The position numbers and the translations under genes are program-made. This document shows, in pieces, positions 1 through 5,541 of a DNA stretch of 7,048 nt. This DNA is from Dechloromonas sp. GTDB lineage: Bacteria > Pseudomonadota > Gammaproteobacteria > Burkholderiales > Rhodocyclaceae. The notes beneath the pieces are model-generated. The model was given only the letters and a program-made list of their open reading frames with translations, did no database searches and had not been told where the DNA came from. Where the stretch lies: positions 1-7,048 of the forward strand of contig JAFLDQ010000175.1 of assembly GCA_017302355.1 (NCBI GenBank). Reading direction: 5' to 3'. The stretch's first letter is position 1. Each line of letters begins with the position of its first letter.

Positions 1-126
1 ACCCGCCTGGGTCGCTCCGCCATCGCCGCCGCCTGCTCGCTCACACGCTTCAGCATCGTTCCAGCCATGGCCGCTACTCATTGAATTCTTCGCAGAATCT
101 GTCAAGACTGAAGTGGTTAGTGACTA
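1..126. other. Left-edge segment without an assignable gene
   Basis: No gene can be supported here. On the plus strand, frame 1 is open from the edge to a TGA at 82-84, and frame 2 is open to a TAA at 125-127 that overlaps the ATG of the next frame. On the minus strand an ATG at 68-66 opens a frame that runs off the edge and reads MAGTMLKRVSEQAAAMAER, which could be the beginning of a gene. None resembles a family I recognise, and no convincing Shine-Dalgarno site precedes the minus-strand start. Confidence 0.25.
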
Positions 127-504
127 ATGCACCGGGGCCTGCTCAATGTCGCCGCCGCGCTGATCGAACACGCCCATCTCAATCCCGCAGCGAAGTACCC
201 GCAGATCTTCCTCGACGCCGCAGCCAATCTGCAGGATGCAAGACTCACGCTCCTTGCCGCAGGCGCAGCGGCCTACTCCGGGGTTCGCTTCGTCGAAGCT
301 TATGGACTGTTTCTTGAACGCGCTTGGGCTGAAGTGCTTGGCGCTGCGAGCGGCGCAATCTACGTGCCGTTTGAAATCCTCTCGCTTGCCAAGAAGCCAA
401 CCTGGCACGGAGGTGGGTTGCTTGTCTTGAACGTCGTGGTCGTCGCAGTCATGATCCGGGCACTGCGGCAACGCCGAGCCCAGCGCACTGCCAATGCACC
501 CTGA
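127..504 (+). CDS. DUF2127-family membrane protein, N-terminally truncated
   Basis: The 125-residue product matches the body of the DUF2127 family of small predicted inner-membrane proteins of unknown function. Family-like stretches are HLNPAAKYPQIFLDAA (residues 17-32), RFVEAYGLFLERAWAE (54-69) and YVPFEI (79-84), with a basic tail near 111-120. Three hydrophobic segments are visible at about 38-63, 67-85 and 95-113. Family members normally start with one more hydrophobic helix and are some 20-30 residues longer. Here an in-frame TGA at 121-123 lies just before the ATG, and no upstream frame supplies the missing helix. No good ribosome binding site precedes the start. I infer a 5'-truncated remnant; whether it is still expressed is unknown. 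The DNA break presumably lies close to position 127. Confidence 0.7.
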   Translation: MHRGLLNVAAALIEHAHLNPAAKYPQIFLDAAANLQDARLTLLAAGAAAYSGVRFVEAYGLFLERAWAEVLGAASGAIYVPFEILSLAKKPTWHGGGLLVLNVVVVAVMIRALRQRRAQRTANAP

Positions 505-540
505 CCATCAGTCAGCCGGGCTCGCTGATACGCGGCTGCT

Positions 541-688
541 CGCACGGGGTCACTCGCACGCTCGCACGGGGTCCGCACGCGCACGCACGCGCACGGGGTC
601 ACACGCGCACGGGGTCACGCGCACGGGGTCAGGGTCACGCGCACGGGTCCGCGCACACGGGTCCGCGCACGGGGTCAGGTCTTGCATT
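541..688. repeat. Degenerate array of CGCACGGGGTC units
   Basis: Six exact copies of CGCACGGGGTC lie at 541-551, 563-573, 590-600, 606-616, 620-630 and 666-676. Two variants with three Gs lie at 640-650 and 654-664. Spacing is irregular (12-27 bp between starts) and the gaps are built of CGCACG-like units, so this is neither CRISPR nor a clean minisatellite. The array starts shortly after the DUF2127 stop and runs into the GGGGTCAGGTCTTGCATT motif before the brnA stop. It looks like local amplification by slippage or repeated insertion of a REP-type terminal sequence. No coding role is supported. Confidence 0.8.
671..688 (+). repeat. RAYT/REP-like terminal motif
   Basis: The sequence is GGGGTCAGGTCTTGCATT, whose complement reads AATGCAAGACCTGACCCC. 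From memory, this motif recurs beside REP-associated Y1 tyrosine transposase (RAYT, TnpA_REP) genes in many proteobacterial genomes. No transposase lies in this window, so this would be an orphan end. It fuses directly with the last unit of the CGCACGGGGTC array, which suggests the array units derive from its GGGGTC end. The link to RAYT is recollection and has not been searched. Confidence 0.45.
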
Positions 689-716
689 AACGCACGCAAT
701 GGTGTGGACATGTTGG

Positions 717-941
717 TCAGGGCTTGGCGGGCCAGGCGATTTGCACTTGCCGGTGCTGTGTAACACAGTCGCGCAGATAAAGATTGATCAGGCTTTGGTA
801 AGGGACTCCGGCATCAACCGCCATGCGCTTGAAGTAGGTAACTACATCTTCGGAGAGGCGCATGGTGACGGGCGTCTTAAGCTCTGATGCGTAGGGATTT
901 TTACGTGAGGTCACCTTGGAGAGATCGTATTCGGCTTTCAT
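717..941 (-). CDS. brnA: BrnA/CopG-family antitoxin
   Basis: The 74-residue protein has the layout of BrnA-type antitoxins: an N-terminal toxin-binding stretch (MKAEYDLSKVTSRKNPYA, residues 1-18), then a ribbon-helix-helix DNA-binding region with TPVTMRLSEDVVTYFKRMA (23-41) and PYQSLINLYLRDCV (47-60). Family members bind and neutralise a BrnT RNase toxin and repress the shared operon. The start is supported by AAGGA a few bases upstream and by an ATGA overlap with the upstream brnT remnant, the usual arrangement of translationally coupled TA genes. The frame is intact and of full length, although the toxin is frameshifted. Its stop lies about 30 bp from the GGGGTCAGGTCTTGCATT motif. Assignment to BrnA rather than a generic CopG antitoxin rests on the neighbouring BrnT signature. 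Confidence 0.85.
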   Translation of the reverse strand: MKAEYDLSKVTSRKNPYASELKTPVTMRLSEDVVTYFKRMAVDAGVPYQSLINLYLRDCVTQHRQVQIAWPAKP

Positions 942-1215
942 GATTCCTTGCTTCCGTAAAACGCGCTTTCACGCTTGGTGGCCTTGCGAGCGGAAATGAT
1001 GCGAATGGCGTGACCTGCGCCTCGCTCGCAGTGGCAAACAAGGAGCAATCCTGCTGCCGTACTCATGCCCAGCAACAGAAACCGTTCCTCATCCGAGGAG
1101 TGATCGTTGTCGAAGAACTGAACAGCAAACTCATCGTAGAAAACGGACTTGAAACCGCCCCGTGTTTCTTGAAGTTTGTCGCCGCTTTGGTTGAATCCCC
1201 CTCGAACTCAATCAT
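938..1215 (-). pseudogene. brnT: BrnT-family RNase toxin, frameshifted
   Basis: From ATG at 1215-1213 the minus strand reads MIEFEGDSTKAATNFKKHG, the standard BrnT opening with its KAxxNxxKHG motif. Immediately afterwards, near 1157-1163, the family match shifts frame. It then continues as GFKSVFYDEFAVQFFDNDHS, followed by SDEERFLLLGM, CHCERGAGHAIRIISARKAT and KRESAFYGSKES, ending in a TGA that overlaps the brnA ATG. The span is 278 bp, one base short of 93 codons, which fits a single-base deletion. The downstream frame has no ATG, GTG or TTG between an upstream TGA and the family match, so an internal start does not rescue it. Intact BrnT is a RelE-fold ribonuclease of about 90 residues. As read, this copy cannot make the full toxin unless ribosomes shift frame or the sequence contains an error. 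Confidence 0.85.
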
Positions 1216-1221
1216 ACGTAC

Positions 1222-1249
1222 AGTGTATTGACAAGATAGAGGATGTCAA
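1222..1249 (-). promoter_or_regulatory. Predicted brnTA promoter
   Basis: On the minus strand a perfect TTGACA (1249-1244) is followed after 16 bp by TACACT (1227-1222), a good sigma70-type pair. The expected transcription start falls at or very near the brnT ATG (1215), so the mRNA may be leaderless; no Shine-Dalgarno site precedes that ATG. A short inverted repeat, ATAC-N7-GTAT at 1214-1228, overlaps the -10 element and could form part of an autoregulatory operator. This is pattern-based only. Confidence 0.5.
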
Positions 1250-1314
1250 GGCATGCCGCCTCGATGGCCTTCAAGAAAGCCCTGATCGAACGCGCCCTGG
1301 GCACCGACCGCTAA
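1243..1314 (+). other. Possible N-terminal scrap of a transposase
   Basis: A short frame with AGAGG upstream begins MSRHAAS and continues MAFKKALIERALGTDR before a TAA. The FKKALIERALG stretch resembles the N-terminal region of IS256-family transposases, where a similar phrase precedes a HLGY motif. Here the frame stops just before that point. Fourteen residues are too few for a firm assignment, so it could be chance. It lies between the brnTA promoter and a truncated VOC gene, in a debris region where such scraps would be expected. Confidence 0.2.
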
Positions 1315-1335
1315 CGCCATTTCGCACCTTCCTGA

Positions 1336-1506
1336 GTCTTGGGCGGCGTCACGCTCGATGTCTGCTCGATTCGGCTTTTCCATGCGCTGGCGGCAGGCGG
1401 CGAGATCGACATGCCGTTGCAGAACATGTTTTGGGGCGCGTATTTCGGTAGCCTGACCGACCGTTTCGGCATTCGTTGGATGGTGAATTGCGCCCAACCC
1501 ACGTAA
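1336..1506 (+). pseudogene. C-terminal fragment of a PhnB-like VOC/glyoxalase protein
   Basis: After an in-frame TGA at 1333-1335, frame 1 reads VLGGVTLDV, RLFHALAAGGEIDMPLQNMF, WGAYFGSLTDRFGIRWMVNC and AQPT before the TAA at 1504-1506. This is the characteristic end of PhnB/3-demethylubiquinone-methyltransferase-like VOC proteins (AL-GG-MPLQ-FWG-FG-DRFGI-WMVNC). Only about 56 of the usual 140-150 residues remain, without a start codon. The segment between VTLDV and RLF looks a few codons short of the family, suggesting an extra internal deletion. No N-terminal half is present elsewhere in the window. Confidence 0.8.
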
Positions 1507-1570
1507 AGCCCGTTATCATTTACCGCAGGCCAGGATCACACCGCCCACCACCTGTCGACGTGCATTCTGT

Positions 1571-1576
1571 GGAGGA
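1571..1576 (+). promoter_or_regulatory. Ribosome binding site of the DUF900-type hydrolase
   Basis: GGAGGA lies 6 bases before the ATG at 1583, a near-perfect Shine-Dalgarno site. It fixes the start, as there is no competing upstream start with such support. Confidence 0.75.
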
Positions 1577-1582
1577 AACGCC

Positions 1583-2566
1583 ATGCTGTTCATCACCAGC
1601 CGCCAGCCGACGGTCAATACCGAACCCGCGCTGAATGCCAGTTTTGACTTTGATCTCAACAACAACGCGTCGGGCCGCGGTTTCTTCTGCTGCCGGCGAC
1701 TGAAGAAGGGGAAATACGAGGAGATCGGCAGCAAGGCGATGCTCTCGGAGATCAAGAGTGCAAAATACCGGCAGGTGCTGATCTATATCCACGGCTTTTC
1801 CAACCTGCCGGAAAGCGTCTTCGAGAACGTGGCGGAGTTTCAAAGCCTGTGCAACAAGAAGTCGGACAAGGAAGTGCTGGTCATCCCGGTGATCTGGCCG
1901 TGTGACAATGACCTGGGCATCGTCAAGGATTACTGGGACGACCAGAAATCCGCCGACCAGAGCGCCTTCGCCTTTGCCCGGATGTTCCAGAAGTTCATGG
2001 AATGGCGGAATTCGCCGGACTACAACCCGGAGAATGACCCCTGCCTGAAGCGGATGAACATGCTGGCGCATTCGATGGGCAACCGCGTCCTGCGCGAAAC
2101 CTTGAGCAACTGGCACAAGTACCACCTGCCGAGCGGCTTGCCGCTGATCTTCCGCAACACCTTCCTGGTCGCCGCGGATATCGTCAATGAATCGCTGCAC
2201 AAGGGGCAGCCGGGCGAGTTGATCTCGCACACCTCGCGCAACGTGGTCGTCTATTACGCTTCCGACGACCTGGCGCTGCGTGCCAGCAAGGTGTCGAACC
2301 TGAAGAACGCCGAGGCGTCCCGCCGCCTGGGCCACAGCGGTCCGGAGGATATGGAGAAGACGCCGAAGAACGTTTTTGCCGTCGATTGCGACGAGGTCAA
2401 TACCAGGTACGACCACCCCAAGGGGCATTCGTATTTCCGCTCCGGCACCAAGAAGGGCGAGCCCGGACTGGTCTTCGAGCACATCTTCAACACGCTGCTG
2501 ACGGGCCGCGTCTTCCCCAACGACGAGTACCGCAAGTCGTCGATCATCGGGTTGTCCGGCGGGTAA
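1583..2566 (+). CDS. DUF900-type alpha/beta hydrolase
   Basis: This 327-residue protein has the hallmarks of the DUF900/COG4782 branch of alpha/beta hydrolases. A core strand leads into the oxyanion-hole loop IYIHGFSN (67-74). The nucleophile elbow is AHSMGN with Ser164. The next strand ends FLVAADIVNE, with Asp199 at the position where the family has its APD motif. YYASDDLALRAS (224-235) matches the family's VYxSxxDxAL segment, and the GHSYF motif at 281-285 provides the probable catalytic His282. Which aspartate completes the triad is not clear from sequence (Asp199 or Asp228/229). There is no signal peptide or membrane segment, so a cytoplasmic enzyme is likely. The substrate is unknown; family members are annotated only as esterase-like. 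It stands alone between debris and a repeat, with an excellent ribosome binding site, and appears intact. Confidence 0.85.
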   Translation: MLFITSRQPTVNTEPALNASFDFDLNNNASGRGFFCCRRLKKGKYEEIGSKAMLSEIKSAKYRQVLIYIHGFSNLPESVFENVAEFQSLCNKKSDKEVLVIPVIWPCDNDLGIVKDYWDDQKSADQSAFAFARMFQKFMEWRNSPDYNPENDPCLKRMNMLAHSMGNRVLRETLSNWHKYHLPSGLPLIFRNTFLVAADIVNESLHKGQPGELISHTSRNVVVYYASDDLALRASKVSNLKNAEASRRLGHSGPEDMEKTPKNVFAVDCDEVNTRYDHPKGHSYFRSGTKKGEPGLVFEHIFNTLLTGRVFPNDEYRKSSIIGLSGG

Positions 2567-2694
2567 TCGCCAACGGCATTTCGGATTTTCCCGAACCCCG
2601 AGCGGTTGCGAGTTCGCCGTCCGCTTGGGTGGCCCGATTTGTCGCGGACTCCAAAAGCGTTCGTTGCACTGATGGCGCCGGTTTGTCGCAACTT

Positions 2695-2818
2695 GCCGGC
2701 CGCCGTCGGATCCGGTGCGTCCACCCAGGCGGGGAACGAAGCGGATTCCGGCTTGCGTGCCTGGGGCGTAGCGGATGACTTCTTGCCGTTTCTGACCGTC
2801 GACCGCAACCGGCCCATG
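2695..2818. repeat. Dispersed repeat, copy A
   Basis: This segment matches 5695-5820 on the same strand. The first 45 bases (from 2696) differ at three positions and include a 28-base exact run. The last 26 bases (2793-2818) differ at one. The middle is much more diverged and copy B has two extra bases. Both copies end in GGCCCATG, after which the sequences part. Read on the minus strand, both encode an SFPxWxDAPDPTAAG phrase, but the rest of that frame is not conserved, so a protein is doubtful. I do not recognise the element for certain. It resembles intergenic repeats that are widely scattered in some betaproteobacterial genomes. Confidence 0.8.
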
Positions 2819-2944
2819 CGCGCCATCCGGGCCTTGGCCAGCTTGAGGATCCCCCGGGGGATCCAGCCCGGGGACCTCAACGGGAACCGCAAGGGGCAGC
2901 ACGGCATCCGCGTCCACGATCAATGGCGCGTGTGTTTTTTCTGA
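2816..2944 (+). pseudogene. HigB/RelE-type toxin fragment
   Basis: The frame reads MRAIRALASLRIPRGIQPGD then LNGNRKGQHGIRVHDQWRVC and FF before TGA at 2942-2944. It aligns without gaps to the core of HigB-type toxins, whose consensus resembles LRxPPGNRLExLxGDRKGQ followed by IRINDQWRxCF. The N-terminal part (about 45-50 residues) is missing and replaced by repeat copy A. The C-terminal WRDG/VEIVDYH end is missing too: the stop falls where the family often has Trp, and the bases beyond it do not resume the family. No HigA-type antitoxin follows. The sense of the match is clear; the fragment cannot encode an active RNase. Confidence 0.7.
2847..2864. repeat. 18-bp perfect palindrome
   Basis: GGATCCCCCGGGGGATCC is a perfect palindrome inside the HigB-like fragment, where it codes for part of LRIPRGIQ. 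Since the reading frame and family alignment run through it without a gap, it is probably a chance result of codon drift at the conserved IPPGN site and not an inserted element. Confidence 0.7.
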
Positions 2945-3060
2945 CGGGAAGCGTCTTGGCAAGGAAACTCGACAAGGCGATTGGGATGGGCCATGCCACC
3001 GCAACTCCGGGGCCATGTCGGGGATCGCCCATACCCATCGTCCGTGGGTGACTCGGCGCT

Positions 3061-3090
3061 TTGTCTTCCGACAGCAATTGATGGTATCTT
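3061..3090 (+). promoter_or_regulatory. Weak candidate promoter for nspC
   Basis: TTGTCT (3061-3066) and TATCTT (3085-3090) are separated by 18 bp and sit just ahead of the nspC start at 3107. Each hexamer has two mismatches from consensus. The implied leader is only about 10 bases and lacks a clear Shine-Dalgarno site, so the call is tentative. Confidence 0.25.
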
Positions 3091-3106
3091 CGGTCCGACA
3101 ACAGAC

Positions 3107-4204
3107 ATGCCACGAACACCCTACTACCTCATCGACAAGTCCGCGCTGTCGCACAACATGCAGATCATCGATCGGGTGCGTGAGGATGCCGGAGTCAAGG
3201 TGTTGCTGGCACTGAAGTGCTTCGCCGCGTGGGCGGTGTTCGATGTGATGAAACCACACATGGACGGCACGACGTCGTCATCGCTCTACGAGGTGAAGCT
3301 TGGGCGAACGCGATTCGGCGGCGAGACCCACGCCTACAGTGTAGGGTTTGCCGACCATGAAATCAGGGAAGTCGTCGCTCACTGCGACAAGATCATCTTC
3401 AATTCGATCGGCCAGTTGCAACGCTTCCGCGGGGTTGCCGGAGGAAAGCCAGTTGGGCTGCGCCTGAATCCTGGCGTCAGCTGCACCGGGTTCGACCTCG
3501 CCGACCCGGCTCGCCCTTTCAGTCGACTTGGAGAATGCGATCCGGCGCGCATCCGCTCCGTTCTCGATCGTATCGATGGCGTGATGATCCACAATAACTG
3601 CGAGAACAACGAGTTCGACCGCTTCGACGCCTTGCTGACGGAAATCGAGCACAGCTATGCAGACATCCTGAACAGGCTTGGCTGGGTGAGCCTGGGCGGC
3701 GGCATCAGTTTTACCGAACCCGGTTATCCGGTAGATCGTTTTTGTGAGCGCCTGCGCGGATTTGGTCAGGCCCACAGTGTGCAGGTCTACCTCGAGCCCG
3801 GTGAGGCCGCGGTACGCAACGCGACGACGCTCGAGGTCAGCGTGCTCGATACCGGGTTCAACGGCAAGAACCTCGCCGTGGTGGATAGCTCGACCGAAGC
3901 GCACATGCTCGATCTGCTGATCTACCGTGAATCCGCCCGCTTTGGCGGACATGGAGGCGACCACGTCTACCAGATCTGTGGCAAAACCTGCCTCGCCGGG
4001 GACATTTTTGGCGAAGCCCGCTTCGACCGGCTTCTGCAAATCGGTGATCGCATCTCCATCGGTGATGCGGGCGGATACACGATGGTCAAGAAGAACTGGT
4101 TCAACGGCATCCACATGCCGGCCATCGCAATAAGGGAACTCGATGGCAGCGAGCGCCTGGTGCGCGAATTTTCATTTGACGATTACGTCAACAGCCTGTC
4201 CTGA
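3107..4204 (+). CDS. nspC: Carboxynorspermidine/carboxyspermidine decarboxylase
   Basis: The 365-residue protein is a fold-type III PLP decarboxylase of the alanine racemase-barrel superfamily. It removes CO2 from carboxynorspermidine or carboxyspermidine to give norspermidine or spermidine in the cytoplasm. The N-terminus PYYLIDKSAL (5-14) is typical. The PLP lysine is Lys37 in LLALKCFA. The LRLNPGVS strand (118-125), HNNCEN (162-167), the phosphate-binding SLGGGISF (195-202) and YLEPGEA (228-234) follow. CGKTCLAGD (291-299) carries the conserved catalytic-type Cys295 from the partner-subunit side, and YTMVKKNWFNG (324-334) closes the barrel. Length fits the family. The frame stays open back to 2981, but those residues do not resemble the family, so ATG 3107 is chosen despite a poor ribosome binding site. 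The synthase lies 38 bp downstream, supporting one operon. Which triamine is made cannot be told from sequence. Confidence 0.9.
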   Translation: MPRTPYYLIDKSALSHNMQIIDRVREDAGVKVLLALKCFAAWAVFDVMKPHMDGTTSSSLYEVKLGRTRFGGETHAYSVGFADHEIREVVAHCDKIIFNSIGQLQRFRGVAGGKPVGLRLNPGVSCTGFDLADPARPFSRLGECDPARIRSVLDRIDGVMIHNNCENNEFDRFDALLTEIEHSYADILNRLGWVSLGGGISFTEPGYPVDRFCERLRGFGQAHSVQVYLEPGEAAVRNATTLEVSVLDTGFNGKNLAVVDSSTEAHMLDLLIYRESARFGGHGGDHVYQICGKTCLAGDIFGEARFDRLLQIGDRISIGDAGGYTMVKKNWFNGIHMPAIAIRELDGSERLVREFSFDDYVNSLS

Positions 4205-4226
4205 CGCCAGTGCCTGGATTCGAAGA

Positions 4227-4233
4227 AAAGGAG
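4227..4233 (+). promoter_or_regulatory. Ribosome binding site fixing the dehydrogenase start
   Basis: AAAGGAG lies 9 bases before ATG 4243. It favours MKRNVLIIGAGG as the N-terminus over an in-frame GTG at 4210 that would add 11 residues not seen before the Rossmann strand in this family. Confidence 0.75.
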
Positions 4234-4242
4234 ACCAACCCG

Positions 4243-5532
4243 ATGAAACGTAATGTCCTGATCATAGGCGCCGGAGGCGTTGCGCATGTGGTCGCACACA
4301 AATGTGCACAGAGCAATGCGTTACTTGGCGATATTCACATCGCATCGCGCACGCTCGCCAGCTGCGAACGCATCATCGCTTCGATCGGAGAAAAGAACAG
4401 CGCGCAGCAGCAGGGTCTTTTCCGTGCGCACGCACTGGATGCCCTGGATATTGCTGCCACTGCCCGCCTGATCCGCCAAACCGGTAGCCGGATCGTGATC
4501 AATGTCGGCTCGCCCTTTCTGAACATGTCCGTGCTCACGGCGTGCATCAAGACAGGCGCCGCGTATCTCGATACGGCCATTCATGAGGATCCGTTCAAGG
4601 TCTGTGAAACGCCGCCCTGGTACGCAAACCACGAGTGGAAGCGCCGCGAGGCCTGCCGGGCGGCTGGCGTCACGGCCATACTCGGCGTCGGTTTCGACCC
4701 GGGTGTGGTCAATGCGTATGCGCGCTACGCGGTGGATCACTGTTTCGACACGGTGGATTCACTCGACATCATCGACGTCAATGCCGGCAGTCACGGCCGT
4801 TATTTCGCGACCAACTTCGATCCCGAGATCAACTTCCGCGAATTCGTGTCGACCGCCTGGTCCTGGGAAGACAACGCATGGAAAGCCAATGCGATGTTCG
4901 AACATCGCCGGGATTGGGAATTGCCCGCCATCGGCCGACATACCACCTACCTAACGGGCCACGACGAGATCCACTCGCTGTCACAGAATCTTGCCATCGC
5001 CCAGATCCGCTTCTGGATGGGATTCAGCGATCACTACATCAATGTCTTCACGGTTCTCAAGCGTCTCGGTCTGCTGTCCGAGCAACCCGTACGCACCGCC
5101 CGGGGGCAGGAGGTGGTGCCACTTGAAGTGGTCAAGGCGGTGTTGCCCGTCCCTGCCTCATTGGCACCGGACTATACGGGCCTGACCTGCATTGGCGATC
5201 TGGCCCGGGGAACCCGGGACGGCAGGTCTCGCGAAGTGCTGATCTACAATCTCTGTGACCACAAGGCATGCTTCGAGGAAGTCGGCAGCCAGGCCATCTC
5301 CTACACAGCCGGCGTGCCTGCCGTGGCGGCGGCGATCCTGATCGCCCAAGGCGTCTGGGATGTCCGCCGGATGGTCAACGTCGAAGAGCTTGATCCGCTG
5401 CCGTTCATTGCGCTCATGAATGACATCGGACTGACGACACGCATTCGCGACGATCACGGCGATCGCATCCTTGTACCCGACGAAAATCCTGCCGTCGCCC
5501 CACGACCCAGACTGCTCGCCAACGCGCGATAG
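4243..5532 (+). CDS. Carboxynorspermidine synthase (saccharopine dehydrogenase-like)
   Basis: This 429-residue protein belongs to the saccharopine dehydrogenase-like family (Lys9/CANSDH group). The family uses NADPH to condense a diamine (putrescine or 1,3-diaminopropane) with L-aspartate semialdehyde, giving carboxyspermidine or carboxynorspermidine. The Rossmann motif is VLIIGAGGVAHVVAHKCAQ (5-23), followed by IASRT (33-37) at the end of the second strand. INVGSPF (86-92), AYLDTAIHED (107-116) and LGVGFDPGVVNAYA (147-160) are the expected nucleotide- and substrate-site segments. SQAISYTAGVPAVAAA (349-364) and DPLPF (384-388) form the conserved C-terminal region. About 25 residues after 403 look like a variable tail. 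Its partner nspC lies immediately upstream, so the two genes cover both steps of the route that replaces SpeD/SpeE. Substrate preference is not resolved; a lysine-pathway saccharopine dehydrogenase is less likely given the neighbour. Confidence 0.88.
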   Translation: MKRNVLIIGAGGVAHVVAHKCAQSNALLGDIHIASRTLASCERIIASIGEKNSAQQQGLFRAHALDALDIAATARLIRQTGSRIVINVGSPFLNMSVLTACIKTGAAYLDTAIHEDPFKVCETPPWYANHEWKRREACRAAGVTAILGVGFDPGVVNAYARYAVDHCFDTVDSLDIIDVNAGSHGRYFATNFDPEINFREFVSTAWSWEDNAWKANAMFEHRRDWELPAIGRHTTYLTGHDEIHSLSQNLAIAQIRFWMGFSDHYINVFTVLKRLGLLSEQPVRTARGQEVVPLEVVKAVLPVPASLAPDYTGLTCIGDLARGTRDGRSREVLIYNLCDHKACFEEVGSQAISYTAGVPAVAAAILIAQGVWDVRRMVNVEELDPLPFIALMNDIGLTTRIRDDHGDRILVPDENPAVAPRPRLLANAR

Positions 5533-5541
5533 GCCGCGGCA

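Larger units (their letters stand above)
2567..3106. other. 540-bp spacer without an intact gene
   Basis: This stretch holds unassigned sequence (2567-2694), repeat copy A (2695-2818), a HigB-type toxin fragment (2816-2944) and the upstream region of nspC. A weak hairpin, TTCGG/CCGAA around ATTTTC at 2580-2595, follows the hydrolase stop but has no T-run. A second weak inverted repeat, ACCCA/TGGGT at 3033-3049, lies before nspC. I see no intact gene on either strand. Confidence 0.6.

Noticed and set aside
541..688. CRISPR array
   Set aside because: Units are about 11 bp, spacing is 12-27 bp and the gaps consist of the same repeated bases, so there are no unique spacers.
494..763. Plus-strand frame of 89 codons
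   Set aside because: It is made almost entirely of the CGCACGGGGTC array, giving an Ala/Arg/Gly/His/Thr-rich low-complexity translation.
2254..2907. Minus-strand frame of 217 codons across repeat copy A
   Set aside because: It overlaps the hydrolase C-terminus in antisense. Only the SFPxWxDAPDPTAAG part is shared with copy B, and the flanking frames are not conserved between the copies.
2981..3106. N-terminal extension of nspC
   Set aside because: The frame is open, but the 42 extra residues do not resemble the family and NspC proteins begin around the PYYLID segment.
1520..3259. Long minus-strand open frame of 579 codons
   Set aside because: It lies opposite the hydrolase, the spacer and the nspC start. 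Its translation is rich in Arg, Val, Gln and His without family resemblance, as expected for an antisense shadow in GC-rich DNA.
3278..4114. Minus-strand frame inside nspC
   Set aside because: It is antisense to the conserved PLP-enzyme motifs of nspC; its composition is shadow-like and it has no ribosome binding site.
4210..4242. GTG start for the dehydrogenase
   Set aside because: The AAAGGAG site lies at the correct distance from ATG 4243, and the Rossmann strand normally starts within a few residues of the N-terminus.
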